DNA of 64,000 nucleotides from contig NZ_AKIZ01000003.1 of assembly GCF_000282595.1 (NCBI RefSeq), positions 62,001 to 126,000 on the forward strand, written 5' to 3'. Shown here one piece after another: positions 43,773-52,581 of the stretch; the first letter of the stretch is position 1, and every line of letters begins with the position of its first letter. A program made the position numbers and the translations under genes. The notes below the pieces were generated by a model. That model had not been told where the DNA came from, searched no databases, and saw only the letters and a list, made by a program, of their open reading frames with translations. The DNA comes from Phyllobacterium sp. YR531. Lineage in GTDB: Bacteria; Pseudomonadota; Alphaproteobacteria; Rhizobiales; Rhizobiaceae.

Positions 43773-45298
43773 GACTTGCTCGCATTGCCAGTTGCCGCTC
43801 GAACCAAGGTTTCGGCGCTTAGTGTTTCTCGTTCGTAGATGCCCGCTGACAGACCCTCGCGCATGACGAGTACCCGATCCGACATGCCCATGATTTCGGG
43901 TAGTTCGGAGGAAACCATAATGATGCTGAGACCTTCACCCGCCAGTTCGCTGATGAAGGCGTGGACAGCAGCTTTTGATCCAATATCAATGCCCTTGGTC
44001 GGCTCATCAAGAATAAGAATATTAGGCTGTGTCGCCAGCCATTTGCCAATGACCACTTTTTGTTGGTTGCCACCCGACAATGTTCCAACAGGAACTGAGA
44101 GTGCCGCAGCACGCAGATCGAACCGTTCCGCATATTTGCGAGCCAACGCGAATTCTTCTGCAGCGCGCAAAAACCCGGAGCGTGACGTGCGCGTCAAAGA
44201 GGGTAGGGAGATGTTCTGGTAAATTGGTAACTGCAGCACTGCGCCATGGCGTCCCCGCTCTTCGGGAACATAAACGATGCCGGCGCTGATCGCTTCTCCG
44301 GGACTCCCTATTGCGATCTCTTTACCGTTCAGCCTCACCTTGCCACCGGTTGGTTTGGTGACACCAAACAACGATTGGCAAAGCTCCGAGCGGCCAGCCC
44401 CTACAAGACCGTAGATCCCTAAAATTTCACCTTTCCTCAGTTCAAAAGATATATCTCGAAACTCTGTGGGATGGGTGTAGCTCTCGACCGCGAATACGGT
44501 TTCGCCCAAAGCGATATCCACTTTGGGGAAGGCATGTTCAACAGAACGTCCAACCATAAGCTTGACGATCTCGTCTTGGCCCACCTCTGCAAGCTCACCG
44601 CTGCCGACGGCTTTCCCATCACGAAACACCGCATAATGGTCGGCAATTTCGTAGACCTCATCAAACTTGTGACTAATGAAAAGGATCGCCTTACCGTTTG
44701 TCTTCAGCCGGTTGATTATCTGGAAGAGGTCATCAACTTCCTTACGCGATAAAGCCGCAGTCGGCTCGTCCATAATGACTATACGTGCATCGACTGACAG
44801 TGCGCGGGCAATTGCAACAAGATGACGCTGCGCAATTGATAAGTCCTTGAGACGAATACGCGGGTCGATATTGCTTTCCAGGGAATGCAACAACGCAAGA
44901 GCCCGCGCATTAACAGCCTTCCAATTTACCAATCCAAATCGTGACTTTGGCGCATGACCCAGGAAAATGTTTTCAGCAACTGACAATTCATCGAAAAGTA
45001 CGGTTTCTTGATGGATCGCAGTCACGCCGGCGTCTATGGCATCTTGTGCATTGGCGAATACAGTTGGATTGCCGTCGACCAAGATTTCACCTTCGTCACA
45101 GGCATAAATGCCTGTGAGAATTTTGACGAGTGTCGATTTCCCCGCACCGTTCTCACCAATAAGAGCGGTAACCTTACCGGGATACAGGGTAATGTCGACG
45201 TTATTCAACGCTTTGACACCGGGAAACGACTTCGAAATCCCACGCATCTCCAGAAGCGGCATCTCAGGTGACTGCTCTAGCGCAACAGTTTGGGTCAT
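43769..45298 (-). CDS. rhaT: L-rhamnose ABC transporter ATP-binding protein RhaT
   Basis: A 509-residue two-domain sugar ATPase (RbsA type). The first half has GENGAGKST and VIMDEPTAALSRKE; the second has GLVGAGRSE, signature LSGGNQQKVVIGKWLA and ILILDEPTKGIDIGSKAA. The deviating second P-loop is usual in this class. In the rhizobial locus the name rhaT refers to this ATPase, not to the E. coli RhaT symporter. It follows rhaS after a stem-loop. Confidence 0.93.
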   Translation of the reverse strand: MTQTVALEQSPEMPLLEMRGISKSFPGVKALNNVDITLYPGKVTALIGENGAGKSTLVKILTGIYACDEGEILVDGNPTVFANAQDAIDAGVTAIHQETVLFDELSVAENIFLGHAPKSRFGLVNWKAVNARALALLHSLESNIDPRIRLKDLSIAQRHLVAIARALSVDARIVIMDEPTAALSRKEVDDLFQIINRLKTNGKAILFISHKFDEVYEIADHYAVFRDGKAVGSGELAEVGQDEIVKLMVGRSVEHAFPKVDIALGETVFAVESYTHPTEFRDISFELRKGEILGIYGLVGAGRSELCQSLFGVTKPTGGKVRLNGKEIAIGSPGEAISAGIVYVPEERGRHGAVLQLPIYQNISLPSLTRTSRSGFLRAAEEFALARKYAERFDLRAAALSVPVGTLSGGNQQKVVIGKWLATQPNILILDEPTKGIDIGSKAAVHAFISELAGEGLSIIMVSSELPEIMGMSDRVLVMREGLSAGIYERETLSAETLVRAATGNASKS

Positions 45299-45318
45299 TG
45301 ATTTTACCGTGAGAAAAT

Positions 45319-45341
45319 GCCCGGCAGATTATCTGCCGGGC
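45319..45341 (-). promoter_or_regulatory. Intercistronic stem-loop after rhaS
   Basis: GCCCGGCAGA (45319-45328) pairs perfectly with TCTGCCGGGC (45332-45341) around a 3-base loop, between the rhaS stop (45361) and the rhaT start (45298). With no T-run it probably stabilises rhaS mRNA or lets only part of transcription continue. Confidence 0.7.
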
Positions 45342-45360
45342 CAACAATGATTGATCCCGC

Positions 45361-46359
45361 TCAAAAAATCTTGGAGAATTCATCAATGTTCTTGGCGTCG
45401 TAAACGAATGGATCTGCCATGGCAGCCTCACCATTGTCGCCAATCTTTATCTTACCCATTCGTCCGGCCTCGATTTCGCTGCCGGGCGCACCATCTGTCT
45501 CTTCTTTCACGAGGCGATATGCAATCTGTGTTGCCGAATACCCCAAGTCGATCGGATTCCAGATAGCAAATTCCTTGGTAGCGCCCGACTTGATTGCGCC
45601 CGCCATTTCAGAGGGCAAGCCAAGACCTGTCACATATACTTCACCGATTTTCTTGGCATCGGCCACCGCTTGAGAAGCAGCGAGCACACCCACTGTCGTG
45701 GGAGCTACGATGACCTTAACGTTGGGTTGGGATGTCAGAAGCCCTTGCGCCTCGCGATAACTCTTATCAGCGAGATCATCGCCATAGACCGTTGTGACAA
45801 GGTTAAGGCCTGCAAAATTCGGCAACTGCTTCTTCATTTCCTCAATCCAGGTATTCTGGTTTGTCGAGGTCGTTGTGGCGGACAGGATAGCGAAATCGCC
45901 CTTGCCATCCTGCAGGTGAGCGGCTGCCAATTGCAGGCACATCTTTCCAATCAATTCGTTGGACGAAGGGTTCAAATGAACAATGCGCCCATCCTTGCCA
46001 ACCGCAGAATCCCATGAGATGACCTTGATCCCACGAGCCATCGCCTTCTTCAAAGCAGGCACAACCGCATCCGGATCATTTGCTGAAATAGCGATTGCGT
46101 TAACATTCTGCGCAATCAGCGAATTGATTACTTCAATCTGGCCTTCCGCCGTTGTCGATGTTGGACCGGTATAGATTACCTCGACGCCACCCAATTCCTT
46201 AGCGGCTTCCTGTGCGCCCTTGTTGGCGGCTTCAAAGAAACCGTTACCAAGGGATTTTGCCACGAGACCGATCTTGATCGTATCAGCGGCTTGAGCATGT
46301 GATGCAAACATGGCAACGGCAAGTGCCGAGCCCAATGCGATTTTCTTCAAAAGCTTCAT
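45361..46359 (-). CDS. rhaS: L-rhamnose ABC transporter substrate-binding protein RhaS
   Basis: A 332-residue periplasmic protein. The signal peptide MKLLKKIALGSALAVAMFAS is cleaved after AQA. The mature part has the sugar-binding type-B fold: IKIGLVAKSLGNGFFEAANKGAQEAAKEL, AIAISANDPDAVVPALKKAMARGIKVISWDS, and GLGLPSEMAGAIKSG. In the rhizobial rha locus this gene is essential for rhamnose uptake. RBS GGGAGGA precedes the ATG. It follows rhaR and begins the transport block. Confidence 0.92.
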   Translation of the reverse strand: MKLLKKIALGSALAVAMFASHAQAADTIKIGLVAKSLGNGFFEAANKGAQEAAKELGGVEVIYTGPTSTTAEGQIEVINSLIAQNVNAIAISANDPDAVVPALKKAMARGIKVISWDSAVGKDGRIVHLNPSSNELIGKMCLQLAAAHLQDGKGDFAILSATTTSTNQNTWIEEMKKQLPNFAGLNLVTTVYGDDLADKSYREAQGLLTSQPNVKVIVAPTTVGVLAASQAVADAKKIGEVYVTGLGLPSEMAGAIKSGATKEFAIWNPIDLGYSATQIAYRLVKEETDGAPGSEIEAGRMGKIKIGDNGEAAMADPFVYDAKNIDEFSKIF

Positions 46360-46404
46360 TTCATCCTCCCAGATAATGAATGTTGATTGTTCTCCGTTCG
46401 GCAG

Positions 46405-47217
46405 CTAAGCAACCGAAGCGGAATCTTTCGATCTCTCCTGCGCATTTACCGTAGCAACGATAAGATGAACCCCGGCATCCTCGATCATTTTTCTGTCTGT
46501 CTCGGAAATACCGTCGTCTGTTATGATCGTATTAACACGTTGCAAAGGGCAGATAATCAGCCTTGAACGTTTGGAGAACTTTGTTGAATCGACAAGCAGA
46601 ACAAGCTCATCAGCTTGGTTTATCAGCTTCTGCTCGCCCTGGATCATAAGTGGGTCAGCCTCCATTACACCAAATGGTCCAACACCGGGCGACCCCATAA
46701 ACATACGCCTGCCATAGAAATTTCGCGTAACGTCATTATCAAATGGCGAAAGGATCATGCTCTGTTCGCGATAGATGGTTCCGCCCGGGACGGTCACTGA
46801 ACTCTTTGAGTTTTTGACAAGGTGCTCTGCAATCGCGAATGAATTCGTCATCACATGCAGACGGCGGGCCGAAAGATAGTGCACCATTTGGAATGTCGTG
46901 GTGCCACCATTGATTATGATAGCATCACCTTCTTCACAAAGAGCGACAGCCTCTCGGGCAATAGCGCGCTTCTTGTCAGCATTTTCGGATTCGGAAACAT
47001 AAAAATGGCGACCTGAGAGCGGCGCGAGTTGCGGTGGATGTACCGCCTCCGCACCGCCCCGAACCCGCCGTAGCTTGCCTTGAACATGGAGAGAGGCAAT
47101 GTCGCGACGGATCGTTGCTTCCGACGCTTCCGTCAGTTCTGCTATATCTTGGATCGTTATCACCGGCTTTTCCTGAACAGCACTCAGGATAATGCGGTGG
47201 CGCTCACGCTCATGCAT
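46405..47217 (-). CDS. rhaR: DeoR-family regulator of rhamnose use
   Basis: A 270-residue DeoR-type repressor. The N-terminal HTH (VITIQDIAELTEASEATIRRDIASLHVQGKLRRVRGGA) matches the DeoR signature, and the C-terminal sensor has the DeoR phosphosugar fold with IINGGTTTFQMVHYLSARRLHVMTNSFAIAEHL. The ATG at 47217 has GAGGAG at good spacing; the upstream extension to 47268 is not needed. It is the first gene of the minus-strand operon and divergent from rhaDI. Its likely effector is a phosphorylated intermediate of the pathway. Confidence 0.9.
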   Translation of the reverse strand: MHERERHRIILSAVQEKPVITIQDIAELTEASEATIRRDIASLHVQGKLRRVRGGAEAVHPPQLAPLSGRHFYVSESENADKKRAIAREAVALCEEGDAIIINGGTTTFQMVHYLSARRLHVMTNSFAIAEHLVKNSKSSVTVPGGTIYREQSMILSPFDNDVTRNFYGRRMFMGSPGVGPFGVMEADPLMIQGEQKLINQADELVLLVDSTKFSKRSRLIICPLQRVNTIITDDGISETDRKMIEDAGVHLIVATVNAQERSKDSASVA

Positions 47218-47426
47218 ATATTGCTCCTCTTGTTTTAATTTATTGCTCAAATTCAAACTCAATGTCAATCAACTTCAGTCAAATAGTTTCATATTGCAGT
47301 GCACAATGAAATTTTATGATTGAATCTGACTGTTTATGATTGACAGCCAAGCTTTACCTGCCGCATAGCTAGCATAAATCAAGGACCTCGGTGGAAGGTC
47401 CAGTATTGAATCTACGGGAGGCCAAT
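47218..47426. promoter_or_regulatory. Divergent rhaR-rhaD control region with direct repeats
   Basis: 209 AT-rich bases. The 11-mer TTTATGATTGA occurs at 47313-47323 and 47333-47343, exactly 20 bases apart. The reverse half TCAATCA occurs at about 47265-47271. DeoR regulators often bind repeated sites, so this is the candidate RhaR operator controlling both directions. Confidence 0.55.
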
Positions 47427-49523
47427 ATGGCAGATACGATTCAGCTTCTGGATAATCGTTGGAATGATCAAAAAGCAGCTGGGCTGGATGAGCCGGGAAA
47501 ATTGCTTTATCGCTCCAATCTGCTGGGCTCAGATAAACGCATAACCAATTACGGTGGTGGTAACACATCTGCAAAAGTTCTGGAAACTGACCCGCTAACA
47601 GGCCAGCCTGTCGAAGTTCTGTGGGTTAAGGGCTCAGGCGGCGACGTAGGCACGATCAAACTCGATGGTTTCGCCACTCTCTACATGGAAAAGCTCAATT
47701 CGCTGAAATCCATTTACAAGGGTATCTACGATGAAGATCGGATGGTTGGATTTCTACCGCACTGCACCTTCAATTTGAACGGCCGTGCTGCATCCATTGA
47801 TACGCCACTTCATGGCTTCGTGCCTTTCAGGCATGTCGATCATATGCATCCCGACGCAATCATAGCCATTGCCGCTTCGAAGAACTCCCGTGAGCTGACA
47901 AGGCAAATCTTTGGTGACGAAATTGGCTGGTTGCCATGGCGGCGTCCCGGTTTCCAACTCGGACTTGATCTAGGTGCTTATGTAGCAGCGAACCCGAACT
48001 CCAAGGGAGTTGTGCTCGAAAGCCATGGACTTTTCACTTGGGCGGATGATGCCAAGGATTGCTATGAGTTGACGTTGCAAATCATCAATAAGGCAATCAG
48101 TTGGTTTGACCAACAAACTGCAGGAAAGCCAGCTTTTGGAGGAGAGGCCACAAACAGCCGGAGCGCTTCAGAAAGGCGCGCCATTGCTGCAAAGCTGATG
48201 CCGGAAATTCGCGGCAAAATTGGTATTGCCGAACGTAAACTGGGTCATTTTGACGATCAGCCTGCCGTGTTGGAGTTCGTCAACTCGAATGATCTGCGGC
48301 CTTTGGCTGCGCTTGGCACCAGCTGCCCGGACCATTTCCTGCGGACGAAAATCCGGCCGCTCGTTCTCGATTTCGATCCGGAAAAGTCCAATGCTGAAAC
48401 GATCATTGCCGCATTGGATTCCGCGCTTGAAGCATATCGGACCGACTATGCGCGCTACTACAATGATTGCAAGCACGACAATTCACCGGCTATGCGTGAT
48501 CCAAATCCGGTGATTTTCCTCATCCCGGGTGTCGGCATGCTTTCATTTGCCAAGGACAAAGCGACTGCCCGCATTGCCGCAGAATTCTATGTTAATGCAA
48601 TAAATGTGATGCGCGGTGCATCCTCAGTATCGGAATATCAGGGGCTTCCGGAGCAAGAAGCATTTGATATCGAGTACTGGTTGCTCGAAGAAGCCAAACT
48701 GCAACGTATGCCCAAGCCGAAGTCACTGGCGGGTCGTATTGCTTTTGTCACGGGTGGGGCAGGAGGTATCGGCCGTGCGACTGCCGAACGGTTGCTGGGC
48801 GAGGGGGCGTGCGTCGTACTGGCGGATATTGATGCCGAAGCCCTGAAGAGTACTTACGAAAGCTTCAGCAAGCGCTACACTTCAGATAATGTGCGAAGCG
48901 TTCAGTTGAACGTAACAGATGAAGCCGGCGTTATTGCCAGTTATGCGGAAGCTAGCGTTGAATTTGGCGGAATTGACCTGCTGGTTTCAAATGCCGGAAT
49001 TGCTTCTTCGGCGCCGATCGAAACGACCGAGCTTTCGACCTGGAGCCGCAATATCGATATTCTGGCCACTGGTTACTTCCTTGTATCACGGGAAGCTTTC
49101 CGTTTGTTCCGGCGACAGGGTATCGGCGGCAACGTAGTCTTCGTCGCTTCCAAGAACGGCCTTGCCGCTTCACCAAATGCGAGCGCCTACTGTGCTGCCA
49201 AAGCGGCTGAAATTCATCTCGCCCGCTGTTTGGCACTGGAAGGGGCGGACGCAGGTATTCGCGTCAATACGGTTAATCCCGATGCAGTACTGCGTGGCTC
49301 CAAAATCTGGAACGGCGAGTGGAGAGAACAGCGCGCAGCGTCGTCAAATTTGCAGGTGGACGAACTTGAGGAGCATTATCGCAAGCGCTCCATGTTAAAG
49401 CTCAACGTCTTCCCGGAAGATATTGCTGAAGCAATCTATTTCCTTGCCTCCGATGCATCTGCCAAATCCACTGGCAATATTATCAATGTCGATGCGGGAA
49501 ATGCGCAGAGTTTTACGCGCTAG
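47427..49523 (+). CDS. rhaD: Bifunctional rhamnulose-1-phosphate aldolase / short-chain dehydrogenase
   Basis: A 698-residue fusion. The N-terminal 430 residues are a class II aldolase domain with metal-binding His residues in FRHVDHMHPDA and ESHGLFTW. The C-terminal 260 residues are an SDR domain with the nucleotide motif FVTGGAGGIGRAT, catalytic Ser in FVASKNG and YCAAK (Tyr/Lys). The aldolase splits rhamnulose-1-phosphate to DHAP and L-lactaldehyde and the SDR part oxidises lactaldehyde. The ATG at 47427 follows GGGAGG. First gene of the rhaDI operon. Confidence 0.95.
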   Translation: MADTIQLLDNRWNDQKAAGLDEPGKLLYRSNLLGSDKRITNYGGGNTSAKVLETDPLTGQPVEVLWVKGSGGDVGTIKLDGFATLYMEKLNSLKSIYKGIYDEDRMVGFLPHCTFNLNGRAASIDTPLHGFVPFRHVDHMHPDAIIAIAASKNSRELTRQIFGDEIGWLPWRRPGFQLGLDLGAYVAANPNSKGVVLESHGLFTWADDAKDCYELTLQIINKAISWFDQQTAGKPAFGGEATNSRSASERRAIAAKLMPEIRGKIGIAERKLGHFDDQPAVLEFVNSNDLRPLAALGTSCPDHFLRTKIRPLVLDFDPEKSNAETIIAALDSALEAYRTDYARYYNDCKHDNSPAMRDPNPVIFLIPGVGMLSFAKDKATARIAAEFYVNAINVMRGASSVSEYQGLPEQEAFDIEYWLLEEAKLQRMPKPKSLAGRIAFVTGGAGGIGRATAERLLGEGACVVLADIDAEALKSTYESFSKRYTSDNVRSVQLNVTDEAGVIASYAEASVEFGGIDLLVSNAGIASSAPIETTELSTWSRNIDILATGYFLVSREAFRLFRRQGIGGNVVFVASKNGLAASPNASAYCAAKAAEIHLARCLALEGADAGIRVNTVNPDAVLRGSKIWNGEWREQRAASSNLQVDELEEHYRKRSMLKLNVFPEDIAEAIYFLASDASAKSTGNIINVDAGNAQSFTR

Positions 49524-49541
49524 TCGGTCTGGGAGGACATT

Positions 49542-50834
49542 ATGGCTGAACTGAAAATTTCCAGCGATCTTATCGCCGTTGAAAACGATAAATTGCGCAA
49601 TGCACATAAGAGCGACTACGAAGCTTTGGGCGCGCAACTCGCGCGTCGTAATATAAACATTGAACACATCACCCAAAAAGCCGCAGATTTTTTTGTGGCC
49701 GTGCCATCATGGGGGGTGGGCACAGGTGGAACCCGTTTTGCGCGTTTCCCCGGAACGGGAGAGCCCCGTGGCATTTTCGATAAACTCGACGATTGCGCAG
49801 TAATCCACCAGCTGACACGATCTACCCCAAATGTTTCACTGCACATCCCTTGGGACAAGGCAGAGCCACAGCAGTTGAAAGACCATGCCGCCGCACTTGG
49901 TCTTGGCTTTGATGCCATGAATTCCAATACATTCTCCGACACGCCAGACCAGCAGCACTCCTACAAGTATGGGTCGCTCAGTCATACCGATAGGGCGACG
50001 CGCAATCAGGCCATCGAACACAATATCGAATGTATCGAGATCGGTGCTGCCATTGGTTCAAAGGCGCTGACTGTATGGGTTGGTGACGGTTCCAATTTTC
50101 CGGGACAAAGCAATTTCGCCAAGTCCTTCGACCGATATCTTGTTTCAATGGCCGAGATATATAAATCGCTGCCCGATGACTGGCGTATCTTTTCCGAACA
50201 TAAAATGTACGAGCCCGCCTTCTATTCCACTGTTGTACAGGACTGGGGCACCAACTATCTCATTGCTCAAACTCTTGGACCCAAAGCCTTTTGCCTGGTT
50301 GATCTTGGTCACCATGCACCAAATACCAACATCGAGATGATCGTCTCGCGGCTTATTCAGTTCAAGAAACTTGGCGGCTTTCATTTCAACGATTCGAAAT
50401 ATGGCGACGATGATCTTGATGCAGGTTCAATAGAGCCATACCGGCTATTTCTCGTCTTCAATGAATTGGTTGACGCGGAACATCGCGGCCTAAAAGATTT
50501 CCATCCGTCGCATATGATTGATCAATCGCATAATGTCACGGATCCTATTGAGAGCCTGATTTCAAGCGCCAATGAAATCCGCCGCGCCTACACGCAGGCG
50601 TTGCTAGTCGATCGCGAAGCACTTGGCCACTATCAGGATGATAATGATGCAATGATGGCTTCCGATGCCCTGAAACGAGCTTACAGGACAGATGTCGAGC
50701 CTATCCTTGCCGAAGCACGGAGACAGGCAGGCGGTGCTATCGATCCCATCGCTACTTATCGCACTAGCCAATATCGCCAAAAGATCAGCAATGAACGACC
50801 TGCAAGCAAGGCAGGTGGAGGCGGCATTATCTGA
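49542..50834 (+). CDS. rhaI: L-rhamnose isomerase
   Basis: A 430-residue TIM-barrel isomerase of the Pseudomonas stutzeri type, which converts L-rhamnose to L-rhamnulose. VPSWGVGTGGTRFARFPG, SLHIPWDK, FSEHKMYEPAFYSTVVQDW (metal-binding Glu) and CLVDLGHHAPNTNIEMI with GGFHFNDSKYGDDDLDAGS hold the active-site metal ligands. It follows rhaD by 18 bases, and a strong terminator follows it. Confidence 0.95.
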   Translation: MAELKISSDLIAVENDKLRNAHKSDYEALGAQLARRNINIEHITQKAADFFVAVPSWGVGTGGTRFARFPGTGEPRGIFDKLDDCAVIHQLTRSTPNVSLHIPWDKAEPQQLKDHAAALGLGFDAMNSNTFSDTPDQQHSYKYGSLSHTDRATRNQAIEHNIECIEIGAAIGSKALTVWVGDGSNFPGQSNFAKSFDRYLVSMAEIYKSLPDDWRIFSEHKMYEPAFYSTVVQDWGTNYLIAQTLGPKAFCLVDLGHHAPNTNIEMIVSRLIQFKKLGGFHFNDSKYGDDDLDAGSIEPYRLFLVFNELVDAEHRGLKDFHPSHMIDQSHNVTDPIESLISSANEIRRAYTQALLVDREALGHYQDDNDAMMASDALKRAYRTDVEPILAEARRQAGGAIDPIATYRTSQYRQKISNERPASKAGGGGII

Positions 50835-50854
50835 TTCAACCCCTCATTGCTTCG

Positions 50855-50892
50855 ATAAAGGCAGCGCCACCTCAGCGCTGCCTTTATTTTTT
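50855..50892 (+). terminator. Rho-independent terminator of rhaDI
   Basis: ATAAAGGCAGCGC (50855-50867) pairs perfectly with GCGCTGCCTTTAT (50875-50887), with a 7-base loop and T5 tail. Strong classical terminator 20 bases after the rhaI stop. Confidence 0.93.
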
Positions 50893-50920
50893 GAATTGAC
50901 AGCACTCCCTACATTTGTTC

Positions 50921-50962
50921 TTATTCTACTATAAGGAATTATAATCCATAATAATAGAATAA
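50921..50962 (+). promoter_or_regulatory. Promoter and candidate operator of the peptide-importer operon
   Basis: TTATTCTA (50921-50928) and TAGAATAA (50955-50962) form an inverted repeat around a TATAAT -10 box (50940-50945). The repeat frames the promoter, as expected for a repressor site; the IclR gene at 56135 is the candidate regulator. RBS AAAGGGA follows before the ATG at 50977. Confidence 0.55.
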
Positions 50963-50976
50963 CAAAGGGAACGACG

Positions 50977-52506
50977 ATGAAAACATTAAAGCTTGCTCTG
51001 CTTCTTGGTTCGGCACTGATTGCGTTGACCCCATCTGCCTTCGCTCAGACAAAGGGGGGAGTGATCAATGTTGCCACAATTGGCGAACCACCAACGCTTG
51101 ATGCGATGGCCTCCACTGCTGATCTGGTAGGTATTGTTTCGCAGCACATCTTTGAGACGCTTTACACATTCGACAAAAGCTGGAATGTGACGCCACTACT
51201 GGCCGCGGCTCTACCTGAAGTATCCCCTGACGGTAAGGTTTATACAATCAAGTTGCGCGCTGGCGTCAAATTCCATGATGGCACAGATATGGATGCAACA
51301 GATGTCGTTGCCTCTCTCAAGCGTTGGACGGAAATCGCATCCCGCGGGAAGCAGGTCGCTTCGTTGATCACTGCGATTGATGCTGTTGATCCAACAACCG
51401 TCAAAATTAGCCTTAACGCACCCCATGCTCCTCTTCTTTCTCTATTGGCATTCAACAATGCGGCTGCAATCATCCTCCCAAGCGAAAAGCAGCAGAATCC
51501 CATGACCGAGCCGGTTGGCACAGGTCCCTACAAACTGAAGGAACGAAAAGCTGACCAATATATCCAGCTTTCCCGCTTCGATGACTACAAGTCACCTGAA
51601 GGCGAAGAGACCGGATATGGTGGCGCACGACACCAGTACCTTGATGAAATCCGGTTTGTGCCTGTTCCAGATGCCAATACACGCGTGGAAGGCGCAGTTG
51701 CCGGCCAGTTCGATTATGTAGATAGTTTGCCGGTAGAGGCTTACGCCCGCTTGAAAGATCAAAAGACAACCGAGGCCGTTCTGCTCAAGCCTTTTGGCTG
51801 GCCGGTCTTTGTGATGAATACAAGTGCGGGCATCACCAAAAATCAGGATATACGTCTGGCAATCCGCGACTCTCTCAGTATGGAAGATATGCTGGCAGCA
51901 GCCTTCGGAAGCACCGACTTCTATTCCCTTGATGCTTCGCTTTATCCTGACGGGTATAGCTGGAAGACCGATGCCGGAACCGAAGGGGCATACAATGTCG
52001 CCGACCCGGAAAAAGCCGCAGAACTCATGAAAAAAGCAGGCTACAACAGCGAACCCATTCGCATTTTGACCAGCCGTCAGTATGAGTTTCACTACAAGAT
52101 GGCGCAGGTCGCTGCCGAGTACCTGAAGGCCGCCGGCTTTACTGTCGATATGCAGGTAGTCGACTGGGCTACCCTCACACAACGCCGTGCTGACCCCAAG
52201 CTCTGGGATATCTATATTAGCCACAGCCCCTTTTTGCCAGAACCAGCCCTCATAGGTGCCATGTCCACCAGCGCGCCCGGCAATTGGGACACCCCAGCGC
52301 GAAAGGTAGCCGTTGACGCATTCAATTCCGAAGTTGATCCGGCAAAACGTGTAGCGCTTTGGGCAGAAGTTCAAAAGGTGATTTACGCAGAAGTGCCTAT
52401 CATCAAGATTGGTGACTTCAATGCCCTGTCCGCTAAATCACCAAAATTGGAAGGCTTTAAACCGGCACCTTGGCCTTATTTCTGGAACGTCTCGCTAAAG
52501 CAGTAA
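50977..52506 (+). CDS. Peptide-type ABC transporter substrate-binding protein (family 5)
   Basis: A 509-residue periplasmic protein. Signal peptide MKTLKLALLLGSALIALTPS, cleavage after AFA. GGVINVATIGEPPTLDAM, LETLYTFDKSWNVTPLLA-like and VYTIKLRAGVKFHDGTDMDATDVVASLKRW are the SBP_bac_5 (DppA/OppA/GsiB) hallmarks. The ligand may be a peptide, an opine or another N-substituted amino compound. It starts an operon with two permeases, an amidohydrolase and a RidA protein; the ATPase is encoded separately at 58283. Confidence 0.92.
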   Translation: MKTLKLALLLGSALIALTPSAFAQTKGGVINVATIGEPPTLDAMASTADLVGIVSQHIFETLYTFDKSWNVTPLLAAALPEVSPDGKVYTIKLRAGVKFHDGTDMDATDVVASLKRWTEIASRGKQVASLITAIDAVDPTTVKISLNAPHAPLLSLLAFNNAAAIILPSEKQQNPMTEPVGTGPYKLKERKADQYIQLSRFDDYKSPEGEETGYGGARHQYLDEIRFVPVPDANTRVEGAVAGQFDYVDSLPVEAYARLKDQKTTEAVLLKPFGWPVFVMNTSAGITKNQDIRLAIRDSLSMEDMLAAAFGSTDFYSLDASLYPDGYSWKTDAGTEGAYNVADPEKAAELMKKAGYNSEPIRILTSRQYEFHYKMAQVAAEYLKAAGFTVDMQVVDWATLTQRRADPKLWDIYISHSPFLPEPALIGAMSTSAPGNWDTPARKVAVDAFNSEVDPAKRVALWAEVQKVIYAEVPIIKIGDFNALSAKSPKLEGFKPAPWPYFWNVSLKQ

Positions 52507-52518
52507 GACAGTCAATTC

Positions 52519-52547
52519 GGCAGCGGAAAGAACCCCGTTCCGCTGCC
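52519..52547 (+). promoter_or_regulatory. Intercistronic stem-loop after the family-5 binding-protein gene
   Basis: GGCAGCGGAA (52519-52528) pairs perfectly with TTCCGCTGCC (52538-52547) around a 9-base loop, 13 bases after the stop and 35 before the permease start. Fifth case of this layout in the window. Confidence 0.7.
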
Positions 52548-52581
52548 ATTCCAGATTTTGCCACTCCAACAGGACGGCTAG

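Noticed and set aside
51592-52374. 260-residue antisense frame in the family-5 binding-protein gene
   Set aside because: Shadow of a highly typical SBP_bac_5 protein; no RBS or motif of its own.
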